Below, piece after piece: positions 53,014 to 60,224 of a DNA stretch of 64,000 nucleotides. The DNA lies in the NCBI GenBank assembly GCA_031552535.1, contig JAVBMJ010000047.1, forward strand, positions 5,536 through 69,535, given 5' to 3'. The stretch comes from JAVBMJ01 sp031552535. GTDB taxonomy: Bacteria > Bacteroidota > Bacteroidia > Bacteroidales > Rikenellaceae. The notes below the pieces were generated by a model. It was not told where the DNA came from and did not search any database. It saw only the letters and a list, made by a program, of their open reading frames with translations. Positions within the stretch are counted from its first letter, which is position 1; every line of letters starts with the position of its first letter. A program made the translations under genes and the position numbers.

Positions 53014-54072
53014 ATGGAACAGATGGAAAATATCTTGTTAAAACGTCTTGAGAGCAAGGCATTGCGTGGTCTGGCACGGTTGGCGTCGGGTTTTACGCTA
53101 CGTGAGCGGAAGAGCACCTATGATATCGATGTGTCGGGCGAACGCGTACTGAAGGGCGAGGTGGTCACTTCGAAACAGGTCGCACCCGATCTGGATGCCG
53201 TGCGTTTCGTGCTGTCTAACCTTGCGCCTGCATTGTGGGGTACGAAACCGGTTTCCGGGGGAGCCTCCCGCATTCCCGGTACCCCGGACGGTTGCGGGGA
53301 CGCTGCCGACGCAGGTTGTACGGCGGGAGCGGATCTGGGGTTGCTGTCCGACGACACGTTGCGCGAACTCCTCGCAGCCTATGGCATGGCGTCTACGGGC
53401 GATGTTGGTGCCGGGAATACCGGGGCGGCGACATGCGGTGTAGATACCGGCATATGTGGCGGGGATGAAATTATCCTGAACCATCCGGATGATCCGGGCG
53501 GCGATCATGTCGCGGAAGACGGATTTAACGGCCGTCACGGACTAAATACTATTGAATATGAAATCATTAAATCAGAATACTCTCCCGGAGCCGATTCCTT
53601 GCCGGCCTCCGGTGGTGCCTTCGCACACAGCCTCCCGGCTCACGGGCCGGATACCGGACCCCACTCGGGCCATGACCTTGCCCCTGATTGGGGCACAGGT
53701 TGCCATGCCCGTCGTCCTGCCGTCGCCACGGAGCGTGGAGGACGAGATGGCCCGCCGCCACCTGGAGGACTTCACCCGGGCCATGATGCCGTCGATAGAC
53801 CTGCATGGCGCCTTTCACGGGAGTTACTACCGCCTGCTGGAATTTTTCGCCAGGGGCCGCATAAGCCGCCTGGCGGTTTCGCTGCCGCCCCAGCACGGCA
53901 AATCGCTGGCAGCGTCGCAGCTTCTGCCCGCGTTCCTGCTGGGGCTCAACCCCGACCTGCGGATAGCCGTGGCGAGCTACAATGCGCTGATGGCGTCGCG
54001 CTTCAACCGCCGGGTGCAGCGCATCGTCGACTCTCCGCGCTACCGCTCGATATTTCCCGGAACGCGGATTAA
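53014..54072 (+). CDS. putative small terminase subunit/phage packaging protein; 3' part uncertain
   Basis: The frame has 352 codons, but only the first 180 or so look like a natural protein: LLKRLESKALRGLARLASGF, YDIDVSGERVLKGEVVTSKQ, APDLDAVRFVLSNLAPALWG and LSDDTLRELLAAYGM. The rest is read out of frame across the large terminase gene for 515 bases and is His/Pro/Gly-rich without structure. A frameshift that removed the original stop near 53540 is plausible, since another frame offers a stop there. Its position just before the large terminase and its charged helical N-terminus suggest a small terminase, but I see no clear HTH. Confidence 0.45.
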   Translation: MEQMENILLKRLESKALRGLARLASGFTLRERKSTYDIDVSGERVLKGEVVTSKQVAPDLDAVRFVLSNLAPALWGTKPVSGGASRIPGTPDGCGDAADAGCTAGADLGLLSDDTLRELLAAYGMASTGDVGAGNTGAATCGVDTGICGGDEIILNHPDDPGGDHVAEDGFNGRHGLNTIEYEIIKSEYSPGADSLPASGGAFAHSLPAHGPDTGPHSGHDLAPDWGTGCHARRPAVATERGGRDGPPPPGGLHPGHDAVDRPAWRLSRELLPPAGIFRQGPHKPPGGFAAAPARQIAGSVAASARVPAGAQPRPADSRGELQCADGVALQPPGAAHRRLSALPLDISRNAD

Positions 54073-55162
54073 AAGTCCCGGCACGCGTGCCGGAGGCCAT
54101 GTCCGCACAGCGTCGGAGTTCGAGGTCGTGGGGCGCAGGGGGTCGCTGATCTCCGTTGGGCGCGAAGGGTCGCTTACGGGCAATCCTGTCGATGTGTTCA
54201 TCCTCGACGACCTGTATAAGGACGCTCTCGAAGCCTCGTCGCCCGTTGTACGCGAGAACTGCCGGGAGTGGTACTCGTCGGTGGTCAAGACCCGCCTCCA
54301 CAACTCGTCGCAGGAACTGGTCGTCTTCACCCGCTGGCACGAGGATGACCTCATCGGCCACATCGCCTCGAAAGCCGTTATGACGCCGCTCACGTCATGG
54401 GAGCAACTCGACGGCGCGCCGCCCGGGGCCTGGTTCCACCTCTGCCTGGAAGCGCTCAAGGAGTCGCCTCCCACCCCCATCGACCCGCGGCGGGAGGGCG
54501 AAGCGCTCTGGCCCTCGCGCCAGTCGCCGGAGTTGCTCGCCGAGAAACGGCGCCTCGACCCGCACTCTTTTGAGGCGCTCTACCAGGGGCGCCCCTCGTC
54601 GAAGGAGGGTCTGCTCTACGGCGACGCCCTGCGTACCTACGACACGCCGCCCGAGCGCGTGGTCAAACGTGGCAACTACACCGACACGGCCGACGCGGGC
54701 GGCGACTATCTCTGTTCGGTGTGCTACGATGTGGGTGCCGACGGGGTGATCTACCTTACCGACGTAGTTTATTCGGGTCTGGGAATGGAGGAGACCGAAC
54801 ATGCCGTAGCCTCGATGTTCCGCCGCGCCGGGACCCGCACGGCACTCGTCGAGAGCAACAACGGCGGCCGCGGTTTCGCCCGCGCCGTGGGCCGCCTCGC
54901 CCCCGCGGTGCATGTCGGGTGGTTCCACCAGAGTTCCAACAAAGAGGCCCGCATACTATCGAACGCCCCCGCGGTGTTGCGCCGGATCGCCGTCCCTCGC
55001 GACTGGAACCTGCGCTGGAGCGATTTCCACCGCGATGTGACCACCTACCGGCGCCTGTTCCGCGCCAACCGGCTCCACGACGCGCCCGACGTTTTGACCG
55101 GCATCGTCGAGACCGAATCCGAAGGTTCCGCGGGCCGCATCCGCCGCGTCGCCTTCGTCTGA
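53558..55162 (+). CDS. phage terminase large subunit
   Basis: 534 aa from the ATG at 53558 (a TTG two codons earlier is in frame). The ATPase half has the Walker A variant SLPPQHGKSLAAS (about residues 108-120), LRIAVASYNALMASRFNRRV, and Walker B VDVFILDDLYKDA followed by the coupling motif ELVVFTRWHEDDL. The C-terminal nuclease half begins CYDVGADGVIYLTDVVYSG (first metal Asp), with ALVESNNGGRGFAR and HDAPDVLTGIVETE supplying the later acidic residues. Motor and nuclease residues look intact, although no other head gene is present. It would package DNA into a procapsid if one were supplied elsewhere. Confidence 0.9.
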   Translation: MKSLNQNTLPEPIPCRPPVVPSHTASRLTGRIPDPTRAMTLPLIGAQVAMPVVLPSPRSVEDEMARRHLEDFTRAMMPSIDLHGAFHGSYYRLLEFFARGRISRLAVSLPPQHGKSLAASQLLPAFLLGLNPDLRIAVASYNALMASRFNRRVQRIVDSPRYRSIFPGTRIKSPGTRAGGHVRTASEFEVVGRRGSLISVGREGSLTGNPVDVFILDDLYKDALEASSPVVRENCREWYSSVVKTRLHNSSQELVVFTRWHEDDLIGHIASKAVMTPLTSWEQLDGAPPGAWFHLCLEALKESPPTPIDPRREGEALWPSRQSPELLAEKRRLDPHSFEALYQGRPSSKEGLLYGDALRTYDTPPERVVKRGNYTDTADAGGDYLCSVCYDVGADGVIYLTDVVYSGLGMEETEHAVASMFRRAGTRTALVESNNGGRGFARAVGRLAPAVHVGWFHQSSNKEARILSNAPAVLRRIAVPRDWNLRWSDFHRDVTTYRRLFRANRLHDAPDVLTGIVETESEGSAGRIRRVAFV

Positions 55163-55227
55163 TCCCGCCCCGCCACATTTTTTTGGGGCAAAACAATATC
55201 GAACGGCACAATACGACGGACTTTCAT

Positions 55228-55235
55228 TATATTTG
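55228..55235 (+). promoter_or_regulatory. -7 element for the winged-helix gene
   Basis: TATATTTG 26 bases before the ATG at 55262. No TTTG at the ideal -33 distance. Confidence 0.55.
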
Positions 55236-55261
55236 CCGCAGATCCTATAAATAAAAGCATT

Positions 55262-55432
55262 ATGGAAAAGAAGATTCTCGACACTCTCGGACAAAAGGGG
55301 GCAATGAAAGCAGGCGATATCGCCACGGCAATAGGCGAATCGAAAGACGATGTAGCCAAAACGATCAAAAAAATGGTGAAGGACGGCTCTGTAATGCAGC
55401 CGAAGATGTGCTTCTACGACGTGAAGAAGTAG
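55262..55432 (+). CDS. 56-aa winged-helix-like protein
   Basis: Short gene found by reading directly: MEKKILDTLGQKGAMKAGDI, then ATAIGESKDDVAKTIKKMVK and a C-terminal KDGSVMQPKMCFYDVKK. The pattern (helix, GxMKAGDIA helix, ES-KDDVAKTIKKM recognition helix, then a beta-hairpin with one Cys) is that of very small MarR/ArsR-like winged helices found in Bacteroidetes. It has its own -7 box and its own terminator, so it is an independent unit. Whether it belongs to the prophage is unclear. Confidence 0.8.
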   Translation: MEKKILDTLGQKGAMKAGDIATAIGESKDDVAKTIKKMVKDGSVMQPKMCFYDVKK

Positions 55433-55487
55433 GCGCCCGGGAGCCGTGGCCTCTCCCCGGAGGCTGTGAGCAAATGTTGGACGTTAT

Positions 55488-55525
55488 GGGGCAGCCATGC
55501 AATAGCGGGCTGCCTCTTTTTTTTT
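55488..55525 (+). terminator. intrinsic terminator after the winged-helix gene
   Basis: GGCAGCC / GGCTGCC stem (55490-55496, 55508-55514), 11-base loop, extended by a weak G-T pair, then nine or more T. The T run overlaps the -33 box of the next promoter. Confidence 0.85.
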
Positions 55526-55553
55526 GCGGTTAAGCCGGTTATGGTTATCTTTG
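55523..55553 (+). promoter_or_regulatory. Bacteroidetes-type promoter for the 55681 barrel gene
   Basis: TTTG at 55523-55526, 19 bases, TATCTTTG at 55546-55553. It leaves a leader of about 120 bases. Confidence 0.75.
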
Positions 55554-55680
55554 TAATCAGGCGGCGGGCATTACGGCCATAACAAACAGACGGTAAGCCA
55601 GTTAAAATGCAGGGCCTTTCCCGGGCGGCGGTTTTGAACGGTACGGGAGGCAGGTGATAAACGAGTGAAAAGAATACGCT

Positions 55681-56244
55681 ATGAGAAAAATCGTGATTTT
55701 TATGTCGTTAGTTGCGGCGGTGTGTGTGTGCCATACGGCTGAAGGCCAGAACTGGCAGGACGACCGCATGAATGGCAGGCAGTTTTACGCGGAGTTGGGC
55801 GGCCCGGGGGTGCTTTTTTCCATGAATTTCGACAGCCGCTTCGTTGCGGGCGAGGCCCTGGGTTTCGGTTACCGTCTGGGGATAGGCTTCAACTTCGGCG
55901 ATGTGGCGATGAAGCGCACCGACAGTGCCGGAAATCCATACACGGAGTACGATACGCGTTCCTATATGACGTTCCCCGTGGGGATCAACTACGTGTTTGG
56001 CAAAAACAACTCTTCGCACGCTTTCGAAGTCGGAGCCGGGGTTACGCTGCTAAGCCGCAAGGCCGATATTTACAATTATGACGGGAATCACAAGGACGGG
56101 AACGTCATAGGCAATTTTGCCTTCATGTACCGCTTCAAGCCTGTCGGCGGCGGCGTCACGTGGCGCATCGGTTTTACTCCCATCATAGGGACGGCGGGCG
56201 ATATCATGCCGTCGGGAGCAGTGGGCATCGGATACGCCTTTTAG
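55681..56244 (+). CDS. outer-membrane beta-barrel protein (OmpW/OMP_b-brl-like)
   Basis: 187 aa with signal peptide MRKIVIFMSLVAAVCVCHTA ending near EGQ. The body alternates strands: FYAELGGPGVLFSMNFDSRF, LGFGYRLGIGFNFGDV, YMTFPVGINYVFGKNNSSHA, FEVGAGVTLLSRKADIYNY, IGNFAFMYRFKPVGGGV, WRIGFTPIIGTAGDIMP and AVGIGYAF with the terminal Phe. Size fits an eight-stranded barrel. Function unknown. Confidence 0.82.
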   Translation: MRKIVIFMSLVAAVCVCHTAEGQNWQDDRMNGRQFYAELGGPGVLFSMNFDSRFVAGEALGFGYRLGIGFNFGDVAMKRTDSAGNPYTEYDTRSYMTFPVGINYVFGKNNSSHAFEVGAGVTLLSRKADIYNYDGNHKDGNVIGNFAFMYRFKPVGGGVTWRIGFTPIIGTAGDIMPSGAVGIGYAF

Positions 56245-56267
56245 GGCGTGCCATGCAAGGTTAGAAC

Positions 56268-56297
56268 CTGTCTGGTTTCCTCGGGAAAATCAGACAG
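56268..56297. repeat. end-only mini copy of a B2-like element
   Basis: CTGTCTGGTTTCC faces GGAAAATCAGACAG with three bases between. It lies between the convergent barrel and dehydratase genes. Confidence 0.65.
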
Positions 56298-56392
56298 ATT
56301 CAGAAACTGGCTCTAATGTAAAGTGGCTCCCGTTTAATCCGTCGGTCCCGGGCTTGAGAATTATTTTTCCCGTTTGGATAAAACCGGATCTC

Positions 56393-56764
56393 TTATCCCT
56401 GTGTGAGCACCAGGCTCATTCGGGCCAGGGTCGTCTGATCTTTTAATATCCCTGCCGTTACTTTCCAGAGAGTGTTTCCGGTTTGCCGCAGAGTTATCCC
56501 AACCTCGATATGAGTGTATATGTAAGGGTTGACCGGTTGCAGGAATTTCACGTTCACGGCCTCTTTCAGCAATAGTTTACAGCCGGCCGCCTCTTCCGCG
56601 AGCTCCCTTACGATTCCTATCAGGCACACTCCCGGGGTTATAGGGTTGTCCGGAAAATGGGCCGCATATATCGCATGGCCGGGGTCGAGGACTATGCGGT
56701 AGTGGACGCCGTCCACTGAGGGCAGCTTTCCTTCTATCTTGAAAAAACTCTCTTTCAACACCAT
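56393..56764 (-). CDS. FabA/FabZ-like hotdog-fold dehydratase
   Basis: 123 aa. HAIYAAHFPDNPITPGVCLIGIV (given here in two parts: HAIYAAHFPDN, PITPGVCLIGIV) is the central-helix region of 3-hydroxyacyl-ACP dehydratases, with catalytic His36; the usual partner Glu would be in the VRELAEEAAG helix. KFLQPVNPYIYTHIEVGITL is a typical strand pair. Shorter than housekeeping FabZ (about 150 aa). It ends an operon with LolA-like and lipoprotein genes, which points to synthesis or export of a special envelope lipid such as an aryl polyene, though other genes of such a pathway are absent here. Confidence 0.8.
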   Translation of the reverse strand: MVLKESFFKIEGKLPSVDGVHYRIVLDPGHAIYAAHFPDNPITPGVCLIGIVRELAEEAAGCKLLLKEAVNVKFLQPVNPYIYTHIEVGITLRQTGNTLWKVTAGILKDQTTLARMSLVLTQG

Positions 56765-56788
56765 CGCGTTGCTGTTCAGCGGGATAAT

Positions 56789-57334
56789 TTACGGCCTGGA
56801 ACCACCCTGCATCCTATGGAGCGTGTAGGTGATCCCCCTTTTGTTGTTGTGCAGGAATATGGTCCCGCCGGTTGTGCGCTTCAGCTCCTTTTTGCCACCG
56901 TATATTACTGTAATCCCATCGGGACCGGCACTCCTCTCCGCCGACAAACCGGGCCTGTACTCCGGGTCGTCCACCGCAAAAAGAGATTGCAGGTCGCCCT
57001 CTATTGTGCGCCTCACATACCGGCGGTCGAAGATACCGGTCACGTTATACAGTCTGCTTCGCAAGGCACTGAGGTCAAAGTCGAATGCCCTGATGCCGAA
57101 TTCATTGACCAATGTCCCGCGCCACTCCCCGCCGCCACATTTCACCATTATAATACCGCTCAGGGTCACACCCCGGACTCCGATCTCCACCCTGTAGCGG
57201 TCGGTGCCGGCCGTCGTGACCGGCAAAGAGTCCCAGAACGGCACCCATGCATCCGGCGACGAGGCCGGAGCCGCCACATGTGTGCACGAAGCCAGCAGCA
57301 AGGCCGGCACACTAATCAACAGCAAACGCATCAT
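56789..57334 (-). CDS. lipoprotein of unknown function in the LolA/dehydratase operon
   Basis: 181 aa; lipobox LLASC with Cys16 (MMRLLLISVPALLLASC). The mature part is beta-rich (YRVEIGVRGVTLSGIIMVKC, WRGTLVNEFGIRAFDFDLSA, LYNVTGIFDRRYVRRTIEGD). Its size and place next to LolA-like and dehydratase genes recall the DUF3261-type lipoprotein of aryl-polyene clusters, but I cannot confirm the family. It overlaps the upstream LolA-like gene by 23 bases. Confidence 0.7.
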   Translation of the reverse strand: MMRLLLISVPALLLASCTHVAAPASSPDAWVPFWDSLPVTTAGTDRYRVEIGVRGVTLSGIIMVKCGGGEWRGTLVNEFGIRAFDFDLSALRSRLYNVTGIFDRRYVRRTIEGDLQSLFAVDDPEYRPGLSAERSAGPDGITVIYGGKKELKRTTGGTIFLHNNKRGITYTLHRMQGGSRP

Positions 57335-57956
57335 CGCTTATCGGGACGTTTAATTTTTTGTCCTTAAGTGTTATAACGGTCACGTCGCCTCCCCGTTCTC
57401 CGATCTCGATCATGTCGACCGTGAAATCCGATTTATTGAAAGTGAGGCTTATCGTGCTGAACATTTGTTTCATTTCGCGGCTCTTAGGAACCAGTTCGAC
57501 CCTGTATCCGGCTGGACCGGCAAAAGCCCTGGAAGTAAATTTACGTCCGTCGAACACCCCCTCGCCGTTGATTCCGGTAAGGATTATGGCGCTTATTTCG
57601 CGGAACACGCGGCTCGAACTGACGTCTATCGTATTTTTGCTCCGTCCCGAATCTATCATAACCCGGCCGCCGTTCATGACGAAAAGATATACGTAAGGGG
57701 TGGTATACTCCCAACGCAGCTTATCTGCCTGCCTGTAGCGCAACCGACCCTCGGAACGCATCTCGTCCGAAAGTAGCGATATTGTTTTCACCTGCACGAA
57801 ACCGCACTCCAGGGTCTTCATTTTACGTGACGCCTCACCGATTTTCTCCGTCAGCCCGGCTTGCTGTTGCGGAGTCAATGCGGTATACTGCCGTCCGGCC
57901 TGCGCCGCCGCCACCGTAGTCCAGAAACACAAAAACACGACCAACAACCGTCTCAT
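57312..57956 (-). CDS. LolA-like periplasmic lipoprotein carrier family protein
   Basis: 214 aa with a signal peptide ending AAAQA (residues 1-20). The LolA pattern is present: MKTLECGFVQVKTISLLSDE, SEGRLRYRQADKLRWEYTTP, YVYLFVMNGGRVMIDSGRSK and later VELVPKSREMKQMFSTISLT, DFTVDMIEIGERGGDVTVIT. Proteins of this group carry hydrophobic lipid parts across the periplasm; those in lipid-synthesis clusters are specialised relatives of the housekeeping LolA. It lies between the EamA-like and lipoprotein genes. Confidence 0.85.
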   Translation of the reverse strand: MRRLLVVFLCFWTTVAAAQAGRQYTALTPQQQAGLTEKIGEASRKMKTLECGFVQVKTISLLSDEMRSEGRLRYRQADKLRWEYTTPYVYLFVMNGGRVMIDSGRSKNTIDVSSSRVFREISAIILTGINGEGVFDGRKFTSRAFAGPAGYRVELVPKSREMKQMFSTISLTFNKSDFTVDMIEIGERGGDVTVITLKDKKLNVPISDDAFAVD

Positions 57957-57971
57957 ACCGGCAACCTCTTA

Positions 57972-58325
57972 TTATTTAACCACAAACCAAACTCCGCACA
58001 TGATAAGGCCCACCCCGATCCAACGCGAGGCCGGAACCGTCTCATGAAAAATAAAGATCGCCGCAAGCATTCCAAAAATATAGCTTATGCTTATCAGCGG
58101 ATAGGCGACCGACAACTCGAAATGCCGTATTATATACAACCATAACACCGTGGCGGCCGCGATGCAAATCCCGGAACAGGCCAGATGCCAGTTAGACAGC
58201 AAAGCCCCGAAATAGCTCCAGCTGAAAGAGAAATCCCCCATACGGGCCATCGCGAGTTTCAGAAAGACCTGGCACGAGGCCAGCAACAAACATTGTAACG
58301 TCGACAAGCAAATCAATCTGAACAT
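57972..58325 (-). CDS. EamA/SMR-type small membrane transporter
   Basis: 117 aa from the ATG at 58325; a much longer open frame upstream overlaps pyrF and is a shadow. Four hydrophobic helices (LICLSTLQCLLLASCQVFLK, HLACSGICIAAATVLWLYII, LSVAYPLISISYIFGMLAAI, WIGVGLIMCGVWFVV) and the ELSVAYPLISISYIFG motif match the half-size ArnE/EmrE-like DMT transporters, which act as dimers, some moving lipid-linked sugars. First of four genes leading to the LolA-like and dehydratase genes, 26 bases after pyrF. Confidence 0.82.
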   Translation of the reverse strand: MFRLICLSTLQCLLLASCQVFLKLAMARMGDFSFSWSYFGALLSNWHLACSGICIAAATVLWLYIIRHFELSVAYPLISISYIFGMLAAIFIFHETVPASRWIGVGLIMCGVWFVVK

Positions 58326-58351
58326 ATTTATCCTCCCACCTAAAGGCCGTT

Positions 58352-59182
58352 TTATTCCGGAATGAATTCTTCGATTAATTTTGCCATCTGTGCCGCCGTC
58401 TCGGCGGCCTTTTGTGCCGCCGTTTCGGCGAATCTTTCGGAACGGTCGGCGTATATTATTCCGCGCGAGGAGTTTACCAGAAGTCCGCAACGGCTGTTCA
58501 TGCCGTGGCGGGCTACCTCTTCGAGGCTTCCGCCCTGTGCTCCGACGCCGGGGACGAGCAGGAAGTGGCCGGGGACTATCCGTCGCACGTTTTCGAGCGC
58601 CGCGGCTTGTGTCGCTCCCACGACGAACATCGTGTTGTCGGGTGTCCCCCAGCTTGCGGAGGTGGCCAGAACCTGTTCGTAGAGTTTTTTGCCTGTTCCC
58701 AATTCCAGCAGTTCGAAATCTGCGGCGCTGGGGTTCGACGTCAGTGCGAGTATCACGGCCCAGCGTCCCGGATAGCCCAGGAACGGGGCGACCGTGTCGC
58801 GTCCCATATATGGCGATAGGGTTACGGCGTCGACAAGCCCGTCGCCGAAAAAGGCCCTGGCATAAAGTTCCGACGTATTGCCTATGTCGCCGCGTTTGGC
58901 GTCGGCGATGATCATGATCTCGGGATAACGCTCCCTTATATAACGGCACGTACTCACAAAACTGTTCCATCCTGCACTGCCGTTAGCCTCGTAGAAGGCG
59001 AGGTTGAGTTTGAAGGCCACCGCGTAAGGCGCCGTGGCGTCGACAATAGCCTTGTTAAATGCAAATTGCGGATCATCATCTCCCTGTAAGCACCCGGGAG
59101 TGAGCCCGGTGTCGGTGTCGAGCCCCACACAAAGGAAACTGCGCTTGCGCATAATCTCCCCAAACAACTGGTCGCTATTCAT
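58352..59182 (-). CDS. pyrF: orotidine 5'-phosphate decarboxylase
   Basis: 276 aa from the ATG at 59182 (a TTG two codons earlier is in frame). Last step of UMP synthesis. It is the longer PyrF type: LCVGLDTDTGLTPGCLQGDD, FKLNLAFYEANGSAGWN, and IIADAKRGDIGNTSELYARA carrying the catalytic Asp-Lys pair, then LLVPGVGAQGGSLEEV. An alanine-rich repeat, AETAAQKAAETAAQMAKLIE, ends the protein. An A-type element lies directly upstream. Confidence 0.95.
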   Translation of the reverse strand: MNSDQLFGEIMRKRSFLCVGLDTDTGLTPGCLQGDDDPQFAFNKAIVDATAPYAVAFKLNLAFYEANGSAGWNSFVSTCRYIRERYPEIMIIADAKRGDIGNTSELYARAFFGDGLVDAVTLSPYMGRDTVAPFLGYPGRWAVILALTSNPSAADFELLELGTGKKLYEQVLATSASWGTPDNTMFVVGATQAAALENVRRIVPGHFLLVPGVGAQGGSLEEVARHGMNSRCGLLVNSSRGIIYADRSERFAETAAQKAAETAAQMAKLIEEFIPE

Positions 59183-59197
59183 AGTCAATGTGAATTA

Positions 59198-59360
59198 AGA
59201 AACTGTTTTGAATTTATTAATCTCGTTCTTTTATTCTCTTTTCCGCGCTTTCCCGCGGTGTGATTCGTTAAACAGGGGCCGCTATTCGCCTCATCCCACC
59301 GCGAGAAATCATCGGCAAAACGATATAAAATAACCTCGTTAACAAATCCAAGCAGCTTCT
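59198..59360 (+). repeat. A-type 163-bp element, copy A10
   Basis: Ends AGAAACTGTTTTGAATT and AATCCAAGCAGCTTCT. It begins 16 bases upstream of the pyrF ATG, so it occupies the place of the pyrF promoter. Confidence 0.92.
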
Positions 59361-59515
59361 AAGAGTTCATTCTATTATGATGGAACTGTCGCTTTTTTAA
59401 GGAAAATACGACGCAAAAACCTTCACAACCTGGGTTTGCTCCGATACAACGGGCCGGGCGCAACCATTAATGCCCGTATGGCTAACGTGTGGGGCCGGGA
59501 AAAACCAGCCGCCGC

Positions 59516-59617
59516 GGTGTAACGCCCTATTTTTTCGGGATATAAACCACCCAGGGTCATCGTCGTAAAACGCTCGCATGGGGTGTAACGCCCTATTTTT
59601 TCGGGATATAAACCACC
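59516..59617. repeat. 36-bp exact duplication including the rsmG 3' end
   Basis: The same 36 bases occur at 59516-59551 and 59582-59617, period 66. The second copy contains the last seven codons and the stop of rsmG. The 59361-59515 stretch next to it holds no gene that I can see. Confidence 0.85.
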
Positions 59618-60222
59618 TTTTTTGTCTCGAAAAACGGCTCGTCGAAAAACCGCGATATGTAAAACGTTTCGTAATAACGCCTCGTGCGGGCCATCTCCTC
59701 GCCCAGGTTGCCGCCTTTCAGGTAGAGTATTCCCGATGCGAGGCTGCCCGCCCGCCCCGCCTCGATCTTGTTCCATACCCATGGTATAAATGTAGCCATA
59801 TCGGTGACGGCGCGGCTGACGACATAGTCGAACTTCCCGCCTATGCTCTCGGCGCGTGCGTTCACCGCCGTCACATTATCCAGCCCCAGCGCCGCGGCCA
59901 CCTCGCGCACCACCGTGATCTTCTTGCCTATCGAGTCGGCCAGGGTAAAATGCGTTTCGGGAAACATCACGGCGAGCGGAATCCCGGGGAATCCTCCCCC
60001 GCAACCGACATCGAGCACGCGGGCTCCAGGCGCAAACCGGCACACCCTGGCTATGGCAAGCGAATGCAGCACATGGCGCAACCCCAACTCGCCGATATCC
60101 TTGCGCGAGACAACGTTGATACGCCCGTTCCACTCCCCGTAAAGCTCCTCCATACGGCCGAACCGCGAACGTTGCGACGGGGCCAGGTCCGGGAAATATT
60201 TAAACACCTCCTCCATGTCCAC
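59593..60222 (-). CDS. rsmG: 16S rRNA (guanine-527-N7)-methyltransferase
   Basis: 209 aa. SAM-binding Rossmann fold: RVLDVGCGGGFPGIPLAVMF (motif I), FTLADSIGKKITVVREVAAA, then DYVVSRAVTDMATFIPWVW. The pre-domain helix NVVSRKDIGELGLRHVLHSL is characteristic. Ends VVYIPKK; the coding end lies in a 36-bp duplicated segment. It starts 2 bases after the sigma-factor gene, so they are surely co-transcribed. It methylates G527 of 16S rRNA, and its loss is known to give low-level streptomycin resistance. Confidence 0.94.
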   Translation of the reverse strand: MDMEEVFKYFPDLAPSQRSRFGRMEELYGEWNGRINVVSRKDIGELGLRHVLHSLAIARVCRFAPGARVLDVGCGGGFPGIPLAVMFPETHFTLADSIGKKITVVREVAAALGLDNVTAVNARAESIGGKFDYVVSRAVTDMATFIPWVWNKIEAGRAGSLASGILYLKGGNLGEEMARTRRYYETFYISRFFDEPFFETKKVVYIPKK

Positions 60223-60224
60223 GC

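Larger units (their letters stand above)
50750..55432. mobile_element. prophage-like remnant
   Basis: S24 repressor, two small genes, putative small terminase, large terminase and a small winged-helix gene. No integrase, portal, capsid, tail or lysis gene is present, and A8 and A9 elements interrupt it. Boundaries are set by the first and last gene and are only approximate. Confidence 0.6.

Noticed and set aside
57972..58970. 332-codon form of the EamA-like gene
   Set aside because: The first 215 codons overlap pyrF in another frame and are Arg-rich nonsense. Membrane helices begin at the ATG at 58325.
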